Shown here in pieces: positions 8,668-17,086 of a stretch of 64,000 nt of DNA (its first letter is position 1; every line of letters begins with the position of its first letter). The notes under the pieces are model-generated. The model did no database searches, was not told where the DNA came from, and saw only the letters and a list, made by a program, of their open reading frames with translations. Made by a program: the position numbers and the translations under genes. The stretch is taken from contig NZ_FQZX01000001.1 in assembly GCF_900142175.1 (NCBI RefSeq), forward strand, positions 1,302,001-1,366,000. The letters are read 5' to 3'. This stretch comes from Maribacter aquivivus. GTDB taxonomy: Bacteria; Bacteroidota; Bacteroidia; Flavobacteriales; Flavobacteriaceae.

Positions 8668-10488
8668 ATGGGTTTAGTTACCGCTAAGGAAATTGCCACG
8701 GCTATCAATCTCTCTAAATATGGGGTTTTTGGTACTTTTATTGGTTGGGTATTACTGAAGGTAACACGCTTGTCTCGTATTAACAGAGATTATGATAGCA
8801 TTGCCCATTTAGAAGGGGAAGATTATGCCAATGCTATTTTAAAGCTTTATGAAATTGACTACGAAATACCTGAGGAAGATTTTAGACGTTTACCGAAAGA
8901 TGGTCCGTATGTAACCATTAGTAATCACCCGTTAGGGGCTATTGATGGTATTTTGTTGTTCAAATTAATGGTAAAGCAACGGCCAGATTATAAGATAATG
9001 GCTAATTTCTTATTACAAAGAATGGTGCCGCTAGAGCCTTTTGTTTTACCGGTAAATCCGTTTACCGAGCATAAAGATGCAAGAAGTAATTTAGCCGGAT
9101 TCAAGAAAACTTTAGAGCATTTAAAAAATGGTCACGTGTTGGGCGTTTTTCCTGCAGGTGAAGTTTCTACCTATAAAGATGGTAAGCTCATTGTTGATAA
9201 ACCTTGGGAAGAAGCTGCAATAAAATTGATTAGAAAGGCAGATGTGCCTGTTGTTCCTATTTATTTTCACGCCAAAAATAGTTCGTTGTTTTACCGTATT
9301 TCTAAATTGGGAGATTCATTACGGACGGCAATGATTCCTTCTCAATTATTTTCGCAAAGAAATAGACCTATAAAGGTTAGAATAGGGCAGCCTATTTCTG
9401 TGGCTACCCAAAAAGAACAACAAAGTTTAGAAGAATACACTGATCTTCTGCGTCGTAAAACCTATATGCTGTCTAACGCATATGAGAAAGAGCGTTTAAT
9501 AGATCAAATACCGACTTCCCTTAAAATACCTAAGCAACCTAAAAAAATTGCAGATGCAGTTCGTAAAGAGGTTATGGAAGGTGAAATAGAGAAACTTAGA
9601 GAAAAAGACTGTCGTTTGCTGCAAAGTAAGAATTATGAAGTTTTTCTAGCTACAGAGAAGGATATGCCTTTTATTTTGAAGGAAATAGGAAGACAGCGTG
9701 AGGTTACCTTTAGAGCCATTGGCGAGGGTACAAATAAAGCAATTGATCTTGATAGTTTTGACAGCTATTATCATCATCTTTTTTTATGGGATTCTGAGGC
9801 TAAATGTATAGTTGGTGCCTATAGAATGGGGATGGGCTCTGAAATTTTTCCTAAATATGGCATTGATGGTTTTTATCTTCAAGATCTTTTTAGAGTAGAA
9901 CCGGAATTGTATGATATGATGGAGCACTCTATTGAAATGGGTCGTGCCTACATTACTAAAGAATACCAGCAAAAACCAATGCCGTTATTTTTACTTTGGA
10001 AGGGAATTGTTCATACGACATTGAGGTTCCCAGAACACAAGTATTTAATAGGTGGGGTAAGTATCAGTAATCAGTTTTCTAACTTCTCTAAATCTTTGAT
10101 GATCGAATTTATGAAATCTAATTATTGGGATCCTTATGTAGCGCAATACATTAGACCTAAAAAGGAATTCAAGGTAAAATTGAAGGATGCCGATAAGGAG
10201 TTCGTTTTTGATGAAACCCAAGCCGATTTAAATAAGTTTGATCGTTTAATTGATGAGGTAGAACCAGGTAATTTACGTTTACCGGTATTAATTAAAAAAT
10301 ACATTAAACAAAATGCGAGAGTGGTAGCATTTAATGTAGATCCATTGTTCAATAATTCAGTAGACGGATTAATGTATATTAAAATTGCTGATTTACCTGA
10401 AAGTACAGTAAAACCGGTAATGGAAGAGTTTCAGGCAGAATTGGAACGTAAATTACATGAATCTCAAAATTTAGATGCAGAGCAGTAA
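8668..10488 (+). CDS. olsF: Bifunctional ornithine lipid synthase OlsF-like (PlsC acyltransferase + OlsB-like N-acyltransferase)
   Basis: 606-aa two-domain protein. The N-terminal half is a PlsC/LPLAT acyltransferase with the NHX4D motif NHPLGAID at residues 86-93 and FPAGEVS at 161-167. The C-terminal half (from about 325) is a GNAT-like acyl-ACP N-acyltransferase of the OlsB type (REVTFRAIGEG, then AYRMGMG). This fusion matches OlsF, known from Flavobacterium and Serratia, which makes phosphorus-free ornithine lipids. The C-terminal domain makes lyso-ornithine lipid and the N-terminal domain adds the second acyl chain. Some flavobacterial relatives may act on glycine or other amino acids, so substrate identity is inferred. 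It converges on the arsN-like gene with a one-base gap. Confidence 0.78.
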   Translation: MGLVTAKEIATAINLSKYGVFGTFIGWVLLKVTRLSRINRDYDSIAHLEGEDYANAILKLYEIDYEIPEEDFRRLPKDGPYVTISNHPLGAIDGILLFKLMVKQRPDYKIMANFLLQRMVPLEPFVLPVNPFTEHKDARSNLAGFKKTLEHLKNGHVLGVFPAGEVSTYKDGKLIVDKPWEEAAIKLIRKADVPVVPIYFHAKNSSLFYRISKLGDSLRTAMIPSQLFSQRNRPIKVRIGQPISVATQKEQQSLEEYTDLLRRKTYMLSNAYEKERLIDQIPTSLKIPKQPKKIADAVRKEVMEGEIEKLREKDCRLLQSKNYEVFLATEKDMPFILKEIGRQREVTFRAIGEGTNKAIDLDSFDSYYHHLFLWDSEAKCIVGAYRMGMGSEIFPKYGIDGFYLQDLFRVEPELYDMMEHSIEMGRAYITKEYQQKPMPLFLLWKGIVHTTLRFPEHKYLIGGVSISNQFSNFSKSLMIEFMKSNYWDPYVAQYIRPKKEFKVKLKDADKEFVFDETQADLNKFDRLIDEVEPGNLRLPVLIKKYIKQNARVVAFNVDPLFNNSVDGLMYIKIADLPESTVKPVMEEFQAELERKLHESQNLDAEQ

Positions 10489-10489
10489 T

Positions 10490-10990
10490 TTAATCTATAC
10501 CCACAACGCTACTTCGTCTTTCAAAAAGTACATTATCTACCCACTTGCCGTGTAATTTGCCAACACGTTCGCGTTTGCCGATTTTTCTGAAACCTGTGGC
10601 TTCATGAAGTTTAATGCTACCATAGTTTGTTGGGAATACACCAGATTGTAGCGTCCAAATACCTTCTTGTTCGCTTGCGGTTATCACATGTTGTAATAAT
10701 AATTTACCCAGACCGTTACCACGGCTATTTTTAGAAATATAAACGCTTATTTCTGCTACACCACCATAAACGCACCTATTGGAAACTGGTGATAGTGCAA
10801 CCCACCCTAAAATATGATGATTGTTTTCTGCAACAAAACGACAAGTGCTCATATGTGCCGAGTTCCAAGCTTTATACGTTGGTACGTTTGTTTCAAAAGT
10901 GGCTATACCGGTATCAATCCCTTCTTGATATATATTGGCAACAGAATTCCAGTCCGTCGACAACATGGTTCTAATTGTTATATCATTCAT
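10490..10990 (-). CDS. GNAT N-acetyltransferase, ArsN/phosphinothricin acetyltransferase-like
   Basis: GNAT enzyme of the phosphinothricin/arsinothricin acetyltransferase type. It has AEISVYISKNSRGNGLGKLL with the acetyl-CoA loop, and the downstream LHEATGFRKIGKRERVGK pattern typical of the family. The ATG at 10988-10990 (166 aa) is preferred. A TTG at 11008 would extend it by six residues and overlap the ArsR stop. It lies 11 bp downstream of an ArsR gene with an arsenic-type cysteine motif, which favours an ArsN-like detoxification role. That role is inferred, and a generic amino-acid-analogue acetyltransferase remains possible. Confidence 0.83.
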   Translation of the reverse strand: MNDITIRTMLSTDWNSVANIYQEGIDTGIATFETNVPTYKAWNSAHMSTCRFVAENNHHILGWVALSPVSNRCVYGGVAEISVYISKNSRGNGLGKLLLQHVITASEQEGIWTLQSGVFPTNYGSIKLHEATGFRKIGKRERVGKLHGKWVDNVLFERRSSVVGID

Positions 10991-11001
10991 ATTAATTTCT
11001 A

Positions 11002-11325
11002 TTAGCAACAGTTACCTTTAGTAGTGTCAAAGAAAGAATTAAGCAGTCTTTGTATCTCTGTCCATTTAGGTAGGTTAATACAGTAGCATACTTTTTTGCC
11101 TTCTATTTCACCTCTAATTAAATCTATACTCTTAAGTTCTTTTAAATGCTGTGAAATTGTAGGTTGTGCCAAGCCAATTTCATCAACGATATCATTGCAG
11201 ATACACGCATCTTGCTGACTTATGTATTGTAAGATGGCAATACGGGCAGGGTTGGATAATACCTTGAAAATGACTGCGAGTTCATTCTGCTGTACATTGA
11301 ATATTTGTGTTTTAGTAACTCCCAT
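11002..11325 (-). CDS. arsR: ArsR/SmtB-family metalloregulator
   Basis: 107-aa winged-helix repressor. The recognition helix TISQHLKELKS is at residues 56-66. A cysteine pair C41-x-C43 (ACICNDI) sits at the position of the ELCVCDL As(III)-sensing motif of ArsR. More cysteines occur at C80, C82 and the C-terminal C106-C107, so a thiol metalloid site is plausible. AT-rich near-palindromic sequence around 11329-11365, just upstream, could be its operator. It is co-transcribed with the ArsN-like gene. No arsenite pump or arsenate reductase is nearby, which is unusual for an ars operon. Confidence 0.88.
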   Translation of the reverse strand: MGVTKTQIFNVQQNELAVIFKVLSNPARIAILQYISQQDACICNDIVDEIGLAQPTISQHLKELKSIDLIRGEIEGKKVCYCINLPKWTEIQRLLNSFFDTTKGNCC

Positions 11326-11371
11326 TTTATATTTATATATTGCTATATTACGATAATAATAAATATAAAAA

Positions 11372-11397
11372 AAGCCAGCTGAAATTTCAACTGGCTT
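11372..11397 (-). terminator. Intrinsic terminator downstream of the DUF4870-like gene
   Basis: Inverted repeat AAGCCAG...CTGGCTT with an inner TGAAA/TTTCA pair and one mismatch. On the minus strand it is followed by a run of T, so it ends the transcript of the gene at 11404-11811 before arsR. Confidence 0.8.
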
Positions 11398-11403
11398 ATC
11401 GAT

Positions 11404-11811
11404 TTATAAACTTTTAAACCAATCTTGGAAATATTCACCCAAAACAGGCGTCGGTACTTGTTTTTCATTAGCAGCATTAATTAAACTCATAACGACTAAA
11501 ACCAGGCATATTATAAAAGCAAAACAACCAACAATAGGTATCCAGCTTAATACAAGAGTCAAAATCCATATTCCTAAAGTTTGTCTTATGTAATAACTAC
11601 CTAATTCAGTTTTATTACCATTGTTCATAATAAGAGCAACTATCCATCCGATAAAGGTTATATGCGAAATTATAGCAACAGATTTTCCATTGTCTACATT
11701 ACTGTTTTCGAAAGCTTTCTTGGCATCATCTGAAAACTCTTTTGCTGATTCTTTAGCACTATCAAAAGCATCTTCTGCTTTATCTCCAAAATCTTTATTC
11801 TCGTCTGACAT
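11404..11811 (-). CDS. Small membrane protein, DUF4870/TIC20-like
   Basis: 135-aa protein with an acidic and lysine-rich N-terminal segment (about 1-40), then three likely transmembrane helices (about 47-62, 75-95 and 95-113). The pattern ISHITFIGWIVALIMN followed by YYIRQTLGIWIL is typical of DUF4870 membrane proteins. Function is unknown. It is the last gene of the dehydrogenase-DUF1801-VOC run, 53 bp after the VOC gene, and is followed by a terminator. Confidence 0.7.
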   Translation of the reverse strand: MSDENKDFGDKAEDAFDSAKESAKEFSDDAKKAFENSNVDNGKSVAIISHITFIGWIVALIMNNGNKTELGSYYIRQTLGIWILTLVLSWIPIVGCFAFIICLVLVVMSLINAANEKQVPTPVLGEYFQDWFKSL

Positions 11812-11864
11812 TTTTTGTTGTTTGGTGGTTATTATAAGTATTAAATGTAGTAATTATTTAAACA

Positions 11865-12251
11865 TCATAGCAATGCTTTATCAATTGGTTCCCAAAGTTC
11901 TAGCTTATTTCCGTCGGGATCTAAAATCCATCCGAATTTTCCGTATTCGAATTCTTGCATCTCTCCAACAACAGTAACTCCTTCTTGCTTCAAAACTTCT
12001 AATAGCTCTACAAGATTTTCAACCCTAAAATTCATCATAAAACTAGATTGGCTAGGTTTGAAATAATCAGTATCTGCATTCATGGGGCTCCATTGTGTTG
12101 AGCAATCATTTCCTTCCTTATCTTTCCACCAAAAAGTACAGCCATATTGGTCTGTATTCAGCCCTAAATGCTTGTTGTACCAATTTTTTGATTGATCTGG
12201 ATCTTTGGTTTTAAAAAAGAATCCGCCTAAACCAGTTACTCTTTTTTTCAT
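11865..12251 (-). CDS. VOC-family (glyoxalase/dioxygenase superfamily) protein
   Basis: 128-aa single-domain VOC protein. It has the N-terminal GLGGFFFKTKDPDQSKNWY motif (paired beta-alpha-beta fold) and the C-terminal ILDPDGNKLELWEP, whose glutamate is a usual metal ligand. Substrate is unknown; relatives include glyoxalase I and antibiotic resistance proteins. It sits 6 bp after the DUF1801 gene in a tight run. Confidence 0.88.
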   Translation of the reverse strand: MKKRVTGLGGFFFKTKDPDQSKNWYNKHLGLNTDQYGCTFWWKDKEGNDCSTQWSPMNADTDYFKPSQSSFMMNFRVENLVELLEVLKQEGVTVVGEMQEFEYGKFGWILDPDGNKLELWEPIDKALL

Positions 12252-12257
12252 ATCGAT

Positions 12258-12713
12258 TTATTTTTTGATATTCTTCTCGTATAAACTAATCCATTCTGTC
12301 GGAGTCATTTTAGTACATAGTTCTGCAATGAGCTCGTAAGGAATATCATCCATACTTTTAAACCGAACACAACTTTTACCCATGTCTAACTTGCGTTTGC
12401 AATGATTTGGGTATTCGTTCTTGAACCAGTTCATTATAGCAGGCTCTGCATAAATGCCAGAGTGATAAAGCGCAATAAAGTTTTTCTGAGAAGCCAAATT
12501 AATAAAAGGTAACGGTAGTTCTGGTTGCACATGATACCCTGCCGGATATAATGAATGTGGCACTATATAGCCCAACATGCCATAACTTAATTGCTCTTCA
12601 AAACCATTAGGTAAATTTTCTAAAATAGTACCTCTTAGTTTTTCAATTACCACTTTGCGTTCTTGTGGTAATTGCGCAATATATTCATTTGGCGTGTTGG
12701 CTTCATATTTCAT
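12258..12713 (-). CDS. DUF1801 domain protein
   Basis: 151-aa protein matching the DUF1801/YdhG family: N-terminal EYIAQLPQERKVVIEKLR, a central LSYGMLGY, and a late MGKSCVRFKSMDDIPYELI motif. The fold is small alpha/beta and the biochemical role is unknown. It is one base after the dehydrogenase stop and 6 bp before the VOC gene, so it is almost certainly co-transcribed. Confidence 0.85.
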   Translation of the reverse strand: MKYEANTPNEYIAQLPQERKVVIEKLRGTILENLPNGFEEQLSYGMLGYIVPHSLYPAGYHVQPELPLPFINLASQKNFIALYHSGIYAEPAIMNWFKNEYPNHCKRKLDMGKSCVRFKSMDDIPYELIAELCTKMTPTEWISLYEKNIKK

Positions 12714-12714
12714 G

Positions 12715-13659
12715 CTACTCCAAAAATTTAGCTTTTATCTTGTCTACTACGGTCTGTGCTAATTTAATTTTACTTTCAACCGTCCACCCTGCTACATGTG
12801 GTGATAGGATTACTTGATCAGACTTAATTAGATATTGAAATGCTTCAGGTAAATTATCATCTGTGAACATATTTTCGAAAGAGGCTTTTTCATATTCCAG
12901 CACATCTAACCCAGCACCTAAAACTTTGCCCGATTTTAAAGCGTCTACCAAATCTGCAGTTATTATACATTTACCTCTAGCTGTATTAATTATCCAAATA
13001 GGATTATTGAATTTCTCAAGAAACTCTGAATTGACCATACCTATAGTCAATTCTGTCTGTGGAACATGTAGGCTTATAACGTCTACCCTATTTTGAAACT
13101 CTAGAATACCTACTTGACGTGCATTTTCATTTTCTACACCACCTTGAATGTCATAGCAAATAACTTCTTCTACATCAAAACCTTTTAGTTTTTTAGCAAA
13201 TGCTTTACCCATATTACCATAACCAATAATACCAACAACCTTGCCTTCTAGCTCTATGCCACGGTTACCTTCGCGATCCCATTTGCCACTTCTTACCTCT
13301 TTGTCTGCGGTGTTCAGTTTATTAAACAGCGATAAAAGCATGCCTAGAGCATGTTCACCTACAGCATTACGATTGCCTTCTGGTGCGGCAGCAAGAAATA
13401 TACCAAGCGACTTAGCATGTTGCGTATCTATATTCTCAAGTCCGGCGCCTAATCTTCCTATAAACTTCAGGTTCTTAGCTTTGTCTAAAAACGCAGCATC
13501 TATGGAGAATCTACTGCGGATTATGAGTCCGTCATAATCTTCTATTTTAGCTTCAATCTGTTCTTTGGTAGAGCTATAGTCTTCATCGTTCTGAAAACCT
13601 AATTCAGAAAACTGCTCAATGATAAGTGGGTGGTTTATATCTACGTGTAATATTTTCAT
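12715..13659 (-). CDS. D-isomer-specific 2-hydroxyacid dehydrogenase (SerA-like)
   Basis: 314-aa NAD-dependent dehydrogenase. The Rossmann motif GYGNMG is at residues 146-151, the substrate arginine at R228 (NTARG), the acidic partner near E255, and the catalytic histidine at H288 (SPHVAG). It lacks the C-terminal ACT domain of long 3-phosphoglycerate dehydrogenases. It could be a short SerA or act on another 2-ketoacid. The usual partner serC is not adjacent. It lies 10 bp after the cupin gene and one base before the DUF1801 gene. Confidence 0.88.
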   Translation of the reverse strand: MKILHVDINHPLIIEQFSELGFQNDEDYSSTKEQIEAKIEDYDGLIIRSRFSIDAAFLDKAKNLKFIGRLGAGLENIDTQHAKSLGIFLAAAPEGNRNAVGEHALGMLLSLFNKLNTADKEVRSGKWDREGNRGIELEGKVVGIIGYGNMGKAFAKKLKGFDVEEVICYDIQGGVENENARQVGILEFQNRVDVISLHVPQTELTIGMVNSEFLEKFNNPIWIINTARGKCIITADLVDALKSGKVLGAGLDVLEYEKASFENMFTDDNLPEAFQYLIKSDQVILSPHVAGWTVESKIKLAQTVVDKIKAKFLE

Positions 13660-13669
13660 TTATGCTTAA

Positions 13670-14050
13670 TTATATTTTGGGGTAATCTGTTTGTGTTTTC
13701 TCGTCTTTTACATTACCGGTATGTGCAGTGCTTAATTTTTCAAATAACATGAGTTGTACCACTTCATCGTTTTTAGTCATTGGGCAGTGCTCAACACCTT
13801 TAGGTACTATAATAATTTCACCTTGTTGTACAACTTCTGTGCGATCTCTAAACTGCATATAAAGCGTTCCTTTGACTACTTGAAAAAGTTCGTCTTCATT
13901 TTCATGTGAATGCCATACAAACTCACCTTTAATCTTTGCCAATAAAACTTGCATATTGTCAACAATACCTATTTGGTGTGGATGCCAAAAATCATTTACA
14001 TGATCATACTTTTCTTTTAGGTTGATACTTTTCATGTGTGTTCGTTTCAT
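13670..14050 (-). CDS. Cupin-domain protein
   Basis: 126-aa single cupin. Motif 1 has H47, H49 and E54 (HSHENEDE) with G61; motif 2 has P83, G85 and H88 (VPKGVEH). All canonical metal ligands are present. Such small cupins serve as isomerases, dioxygenases or sensors, and no substrate can be assigned. Either M1 or M6 (MKSINLK) could be the start; M6 is close to the usual family length. It heads the run that includes the hydroxyacid dehydrogenase. Confidence 0.86.
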   Translation of the reverse strand: MKRTHMKSINLKEKYDHVNDFWHPHQIGIVDNMQVLLAKIKGEFVWHSHENEDELFQVVKGTLYMQFRDRTEVVQQGEIIIVPKGVEHCPMTKNDEVVQLMLFEKLSTAHTGNVKDEKTQTDYPKI

Positions 14051-14152
14051 CCTGCTTTAGGATAAAAGGATAGTTTATTTTTTATAAATGTAAAATTTGA
14101 TATAGTAAGATACACAAAGCGCCACTATTCTAAAAAGAAGATGAGCTGTTTA

Positions 14153-15505
14153 TTAAATGCCTAAAATCAATTTTGCAATAGAGAAGTAAATTAAAATTCC
14201 GAAAATGTCATTACTGGTCGTAATGAAAGGTCCGGTTGCTATGGCAGGGTCTATGCCTCTTTTGTCTAAAAATAATGGAACAAAAGTACCAATGAATCCT
14301 GCTACTACGATTACAGCAATCAACGAAATTGAAATTGCTAATGAGGTAGGGAAATCTCCCTTCCATATCCATGTAAAAATCAATAATAAACACGAAAGAA
14401 TAAATCCGTTCAGTAATGCCAAAAGCATTTCTTTAATTAATCTGCTACTTATACTTCCTTTAATATCATCATTTGCAAGACCTTGAACAATAATAGCGCT
14501 AGACTGAACACCAACATTACCTGCCATTGCAGCTATAAGCGGAGTAAAAAGGAATAGCACAGTATATTCGCGAAACATTTCTTCAAAACCTCCCATAATT
14601 ACCGCTGCTCCTGCACCACCAAAAAGACCTAGAATTAACCACGGTAAACGTGCTTTTGTAAGATCCCAAATACTATCATCTGCTTCTACATCTTGTGATA
14701 TACCCGCTGCCATTTGGTAATCGCGTTCAGCTTCTTCTTTTATAACATCTATAATGTCATCAATGGTAATACGACCTACCAGTCTACCAATTTCATCAAC
14801 AACAGGTATGGCTTCTAAGTCATACTTACTCATTATTCTCGCTACTTCTTCTGGATCTTCGTTGACGTTGACAGAATCTACATTCTTTATAAAAACATCT
14901 TTAATGTGAGTTTTGGTAGAAGTGGTTAATAAATCTTTTAAAGATAATCTTCCTTTTAGTTTGTCTTCATCATCGACAACATAAATAGAATGTACGCGTG
15001 TAACATTTTCTGCCTGCGCCCTCATTTCTTTTACACAGGTAAGAACGTTCCAGTTTTCATTAACCTTTACAAGTTCTTTTGCCATAAGTCCGCCAGCAGA
15101 ATCGTCAGCATATCTTAATAGATCAACGATATCTTTTGCATGTTCCCTATCTTCAATTTTAGAGATAACATCCTGTATCTGATCCTTGGGTAGCTCGCCA
15201 ATGATATCTGCAGCATCATCAGTATCTAGCTCCTCTAGTTCACCAGCAATTTCTTTTGTAGAAAGACTGCTTAATATAGCTTCACGTACGTCTTCATCTA
15301 ACTCTGTAAGTACATCTGAGGTTTTGTCACTATCTAATAACTTAATTAGATAGGTGGCTTTTTCCTTATCTAATTCATTGATGATCTCGGCGACATCTGC
15401 ATAATGCACAGCACCTAACATAGAATTAAGTTCAGCATCATTGTTCTGTTCAATGAGCTGTTCTATCTCTACTACAAATTCTTCGGTAAGCTTAAAGGGT
15501 GTCAT
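14153..15505 (-). CDS. mgtE: Magnesium transporter MgtE
   Basis: 450-aa Mg2+ channel/transporter. It has an N-terminal acidic superhelical MgtE_N domain (about 20-125), a tandem CBS pair (about 130-255) and five transmembrane helices (about 285-450). The pore segment has the family motif [16 protein letters not shown]. The CBS and N domains normally sense cytosolic Mg2+ and gate the pore. The start overlaps the rsmA stop by 14 bp, so the two are translationally linked. Length is normal. Confidence 0.95.
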   Translation of the reverse strand: MTPFKLTEEFVVEIEQLIEQNNDAELNSMLGAVHYADVAEIINELDKEKATYLIKLLDSDKTSDVLTELDEDVREAILSSLSTKEIAGELEELDTDDAADIIGELPKDQIQDVISKIEDREHAKDIVDLLRYADDSAGGLMAKELVKVNENWNVLTCVKEMRAQAENVTRVHSIYVVDDEDKLKGRLSLKDLLTTSTKTHIKDVFIKNVDSVNVNEDPEEVARIMSKYDLEAIPVVDEIGRLVGRITIDDIIDVIKEEAERDYQMAAGISQDVEADDSIWDLTKARLPWLILGLFGGAGAAVIMGGFEEMFREYTVLFLFTPLIAAMAGNVGVQSSAIIVQGLANDDIKGSISSRLIKEMLLALLNGFILSCLLLIFTWIWKGDFPTSLAISISLIAVIVVAGFIGTFVPLFLDKRGIDPAIATGPFITTSNDIFGILIYFSIAKLILGI

Positions 15506-16358
15506 TTGCTATTTTGTTCGTCAATGCTATAAAATCGTCTACCGCTAATTGTTCTGGTCGAAGGTCAAATATAGTATCTTCTCTTAAATTATCTGATAAT
15601 GTAAATGTTTTTAAACTGTTACGTAAGGTCTTTCTACGTTGATTAAATGCAGTTTTTACCACACGATACAAAAGTTGCTCATCGCAAGAAAGCTCAAAGT
15701 TTGCTTTACGGGTTAATCGTAATACGCCCGACTGTACTTTAGGCGGAGGGTCAAAAACATCTGGTTCAACTGTAAAAAGATATTCTGCCTTATAGAAAGC
15801 TTGTACCAAAACCGAAAGAATACCATATGCCTTACTACCTTCAGGAGAGCAAATACGTTGGGCGACTTCTTTTTGAAACATCCCTGAAAATTCAGGTATT
15901 TGATTTCTAAGGGTCAACATTTTAAAAACTATCTGCGTAGAGATATTATATGGGAAATTACCAGTTATACCAAATTGCTCATCGCCAAAAAGGGTTGAGG
16001 TATCAAAATTTAGAAAATCTGCTTCAATTACTTTGAAAGTACCATTGCCCTCAAATGCTTTGGGATGTTCTAGAGGGAAGGTCTCATTTAAGTAAGTGAT
16101 GGACTCCGTATCCAAATCCATAGCCACTAAATTGCTATCTCGTAAAAGGAGGTATTTAGTTAGTACGCCTGTACCTGGACCAATTTCTATTACATTCTTA
16201 TAATCTTGCTGTAAGAGGGTTTCTGCAATTTGTCTGGCAATGTCCTCATCTTTTAAAAAGTGTTGACCTAAGTATTTCTTTGCTTTTACAGGACCTTTTT
16301 CGTATTGCTTTTTATGAGCATACTTATCACCTTTATTCTTCTTTCTTTTCGTTCCCAT
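15492..16358 (-). CDS. rsmA: 16S rRNA dimethyladenosine transferase RsmA (KsgA)
   Basis: 288-aa SAM-dependent enzyme that dimethylates the two adjacent adenosines of the 16S rRNA 3' hairpin (A1518/A1519 in E. coli numbering). GQHFL is at 31-35, the SAM motif EIGPGTG at 58-64 and the catalytic NFPY at 134-137. A basic N-terminal extension of about 25 residues precedes the core, as often seen in Bacteroidota. It is coupled to mgtE by overlap. Confidence 0.97.
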   Translation of the reverse strand: MGTKRKKNKGDKYAHKKQYEKGPVKAKKYLGQHFLKDEDIARQIAETLLQQDYKNVIEIGPGTGVLTKYLLLRDSNLVAMDLDTESITYLNETFPLEHPKAFEGNGTFKVIEADFLNFDTSTLFGDEQFGITGNFPYNISTQIVFKMLTLRNQIPEFSGMFQKEVAQRICSPEGSKAYGILSVLVQAFYKAEYLFTVEPDVFDPPPKVQSGVLRLTRKANFELSCDEQLLYRVVKTAFNQRRKTLRNSLKTFTLSDNLREDTIFDLRPEQLAVDDFIALTNKIANDTL

Positions 16359-16378
16359 AAGTTTGATTTAACGGTGCC

Positions 16379-17011
16379 TTATTTTGCAATGTAAGCCCAA
16401 GCATTTTTACCAGAAGCTAATTGAATTTGAATTCTTTCGTAAGCTTCACCTTCGTATCTATCTGCTTTTTGTAATTCTTGATGAGATATGGTATACACTT
16501 GCCCCTTTATAGCATCTTCCTTAACTCCTGTATGCCGTAAAGTAGGGTAGAGGTCCGCTACTTTTATATCAGAAATTGTATACAAAGGTAATTCGTCTTC
16601 AAATCCGTTTAAAGGTCTAGAGAAGACTCCCAATTGTACTTCTCTTTCTTGTAAAGTTCCGTACGTAAATAAATAATGTGTAGCAGTTGCTCTTTGTACA
16701 AAGAATTCATCTACCACTTCTAATTCGGTTTTAAAAGAAACCAATTGGCCAGCAAACTTCTTTTGAATACTTTCTATTAGCGCCGGTGCATCTTCTTCAT
16801 AGTATCTTTCTAAGGTAGCTTTATCCTTTACGGTGTATTGTACTGAGTAAGTATAGCCGCCCATATCTTCTTCAACTAGTACTTTTGAGAATTTTGCACT
16901 TAAGAATTTACCGGTTGATAGTACTTGTGGAATATGTGTTTCTTTCATCCACTGCAGCCAGGTTTCATGAGCTGTTTCTTCAATATTCGTGGTAACGTTA
17001 TATATATACAT
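16379..17011 (-). CDS. DUF4286 and gamma-glutamylcyclotransferase-like fusion protein
   Basis: 210-aa two-domain protein. Residues 1-103 match the DUF4286 fold (MYIYNVT start, ferredoxin-like). Residues 112-210 form an AIG2/GGCT-like domain with YGTL at 117-120 and the conserved acid in DRYEG (E187). GGCT-like enzymes cleave gamma-glutamyl-amine bonds, so an activity of this kind is possible. The fusion is unusual, since DUF4286 is often a stand-alone protein. It sits 20 bp upstream of rsmA in the same direction. Confidence 0.78.
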   Translation of the reverse strand: MYIYNVTTNIEETAHETWLQWMKETHIPQVLSTGKFLSAKFSKVLVEEDMGGYTYSVQYTVKDKATLERYYEEDAPALIESIQKKFAGQLVSFKTELEVVDEFFVQRATATHYLFTYGTLQEREVQLGVFSRPLNGFEDELPLYTISDIKVADLYPTLRHTGVKEDAIKGQVYTISHQELQKADRYEGEAYERIQIQLASGKNAWAYIAK

Positions 17012-17086
17012 GGGTTATATCAAATTCTATTTGAAATGTAAAGTTAGTTCAACTAGGGCTTAAAACGAATTAGATAATACCTGATT

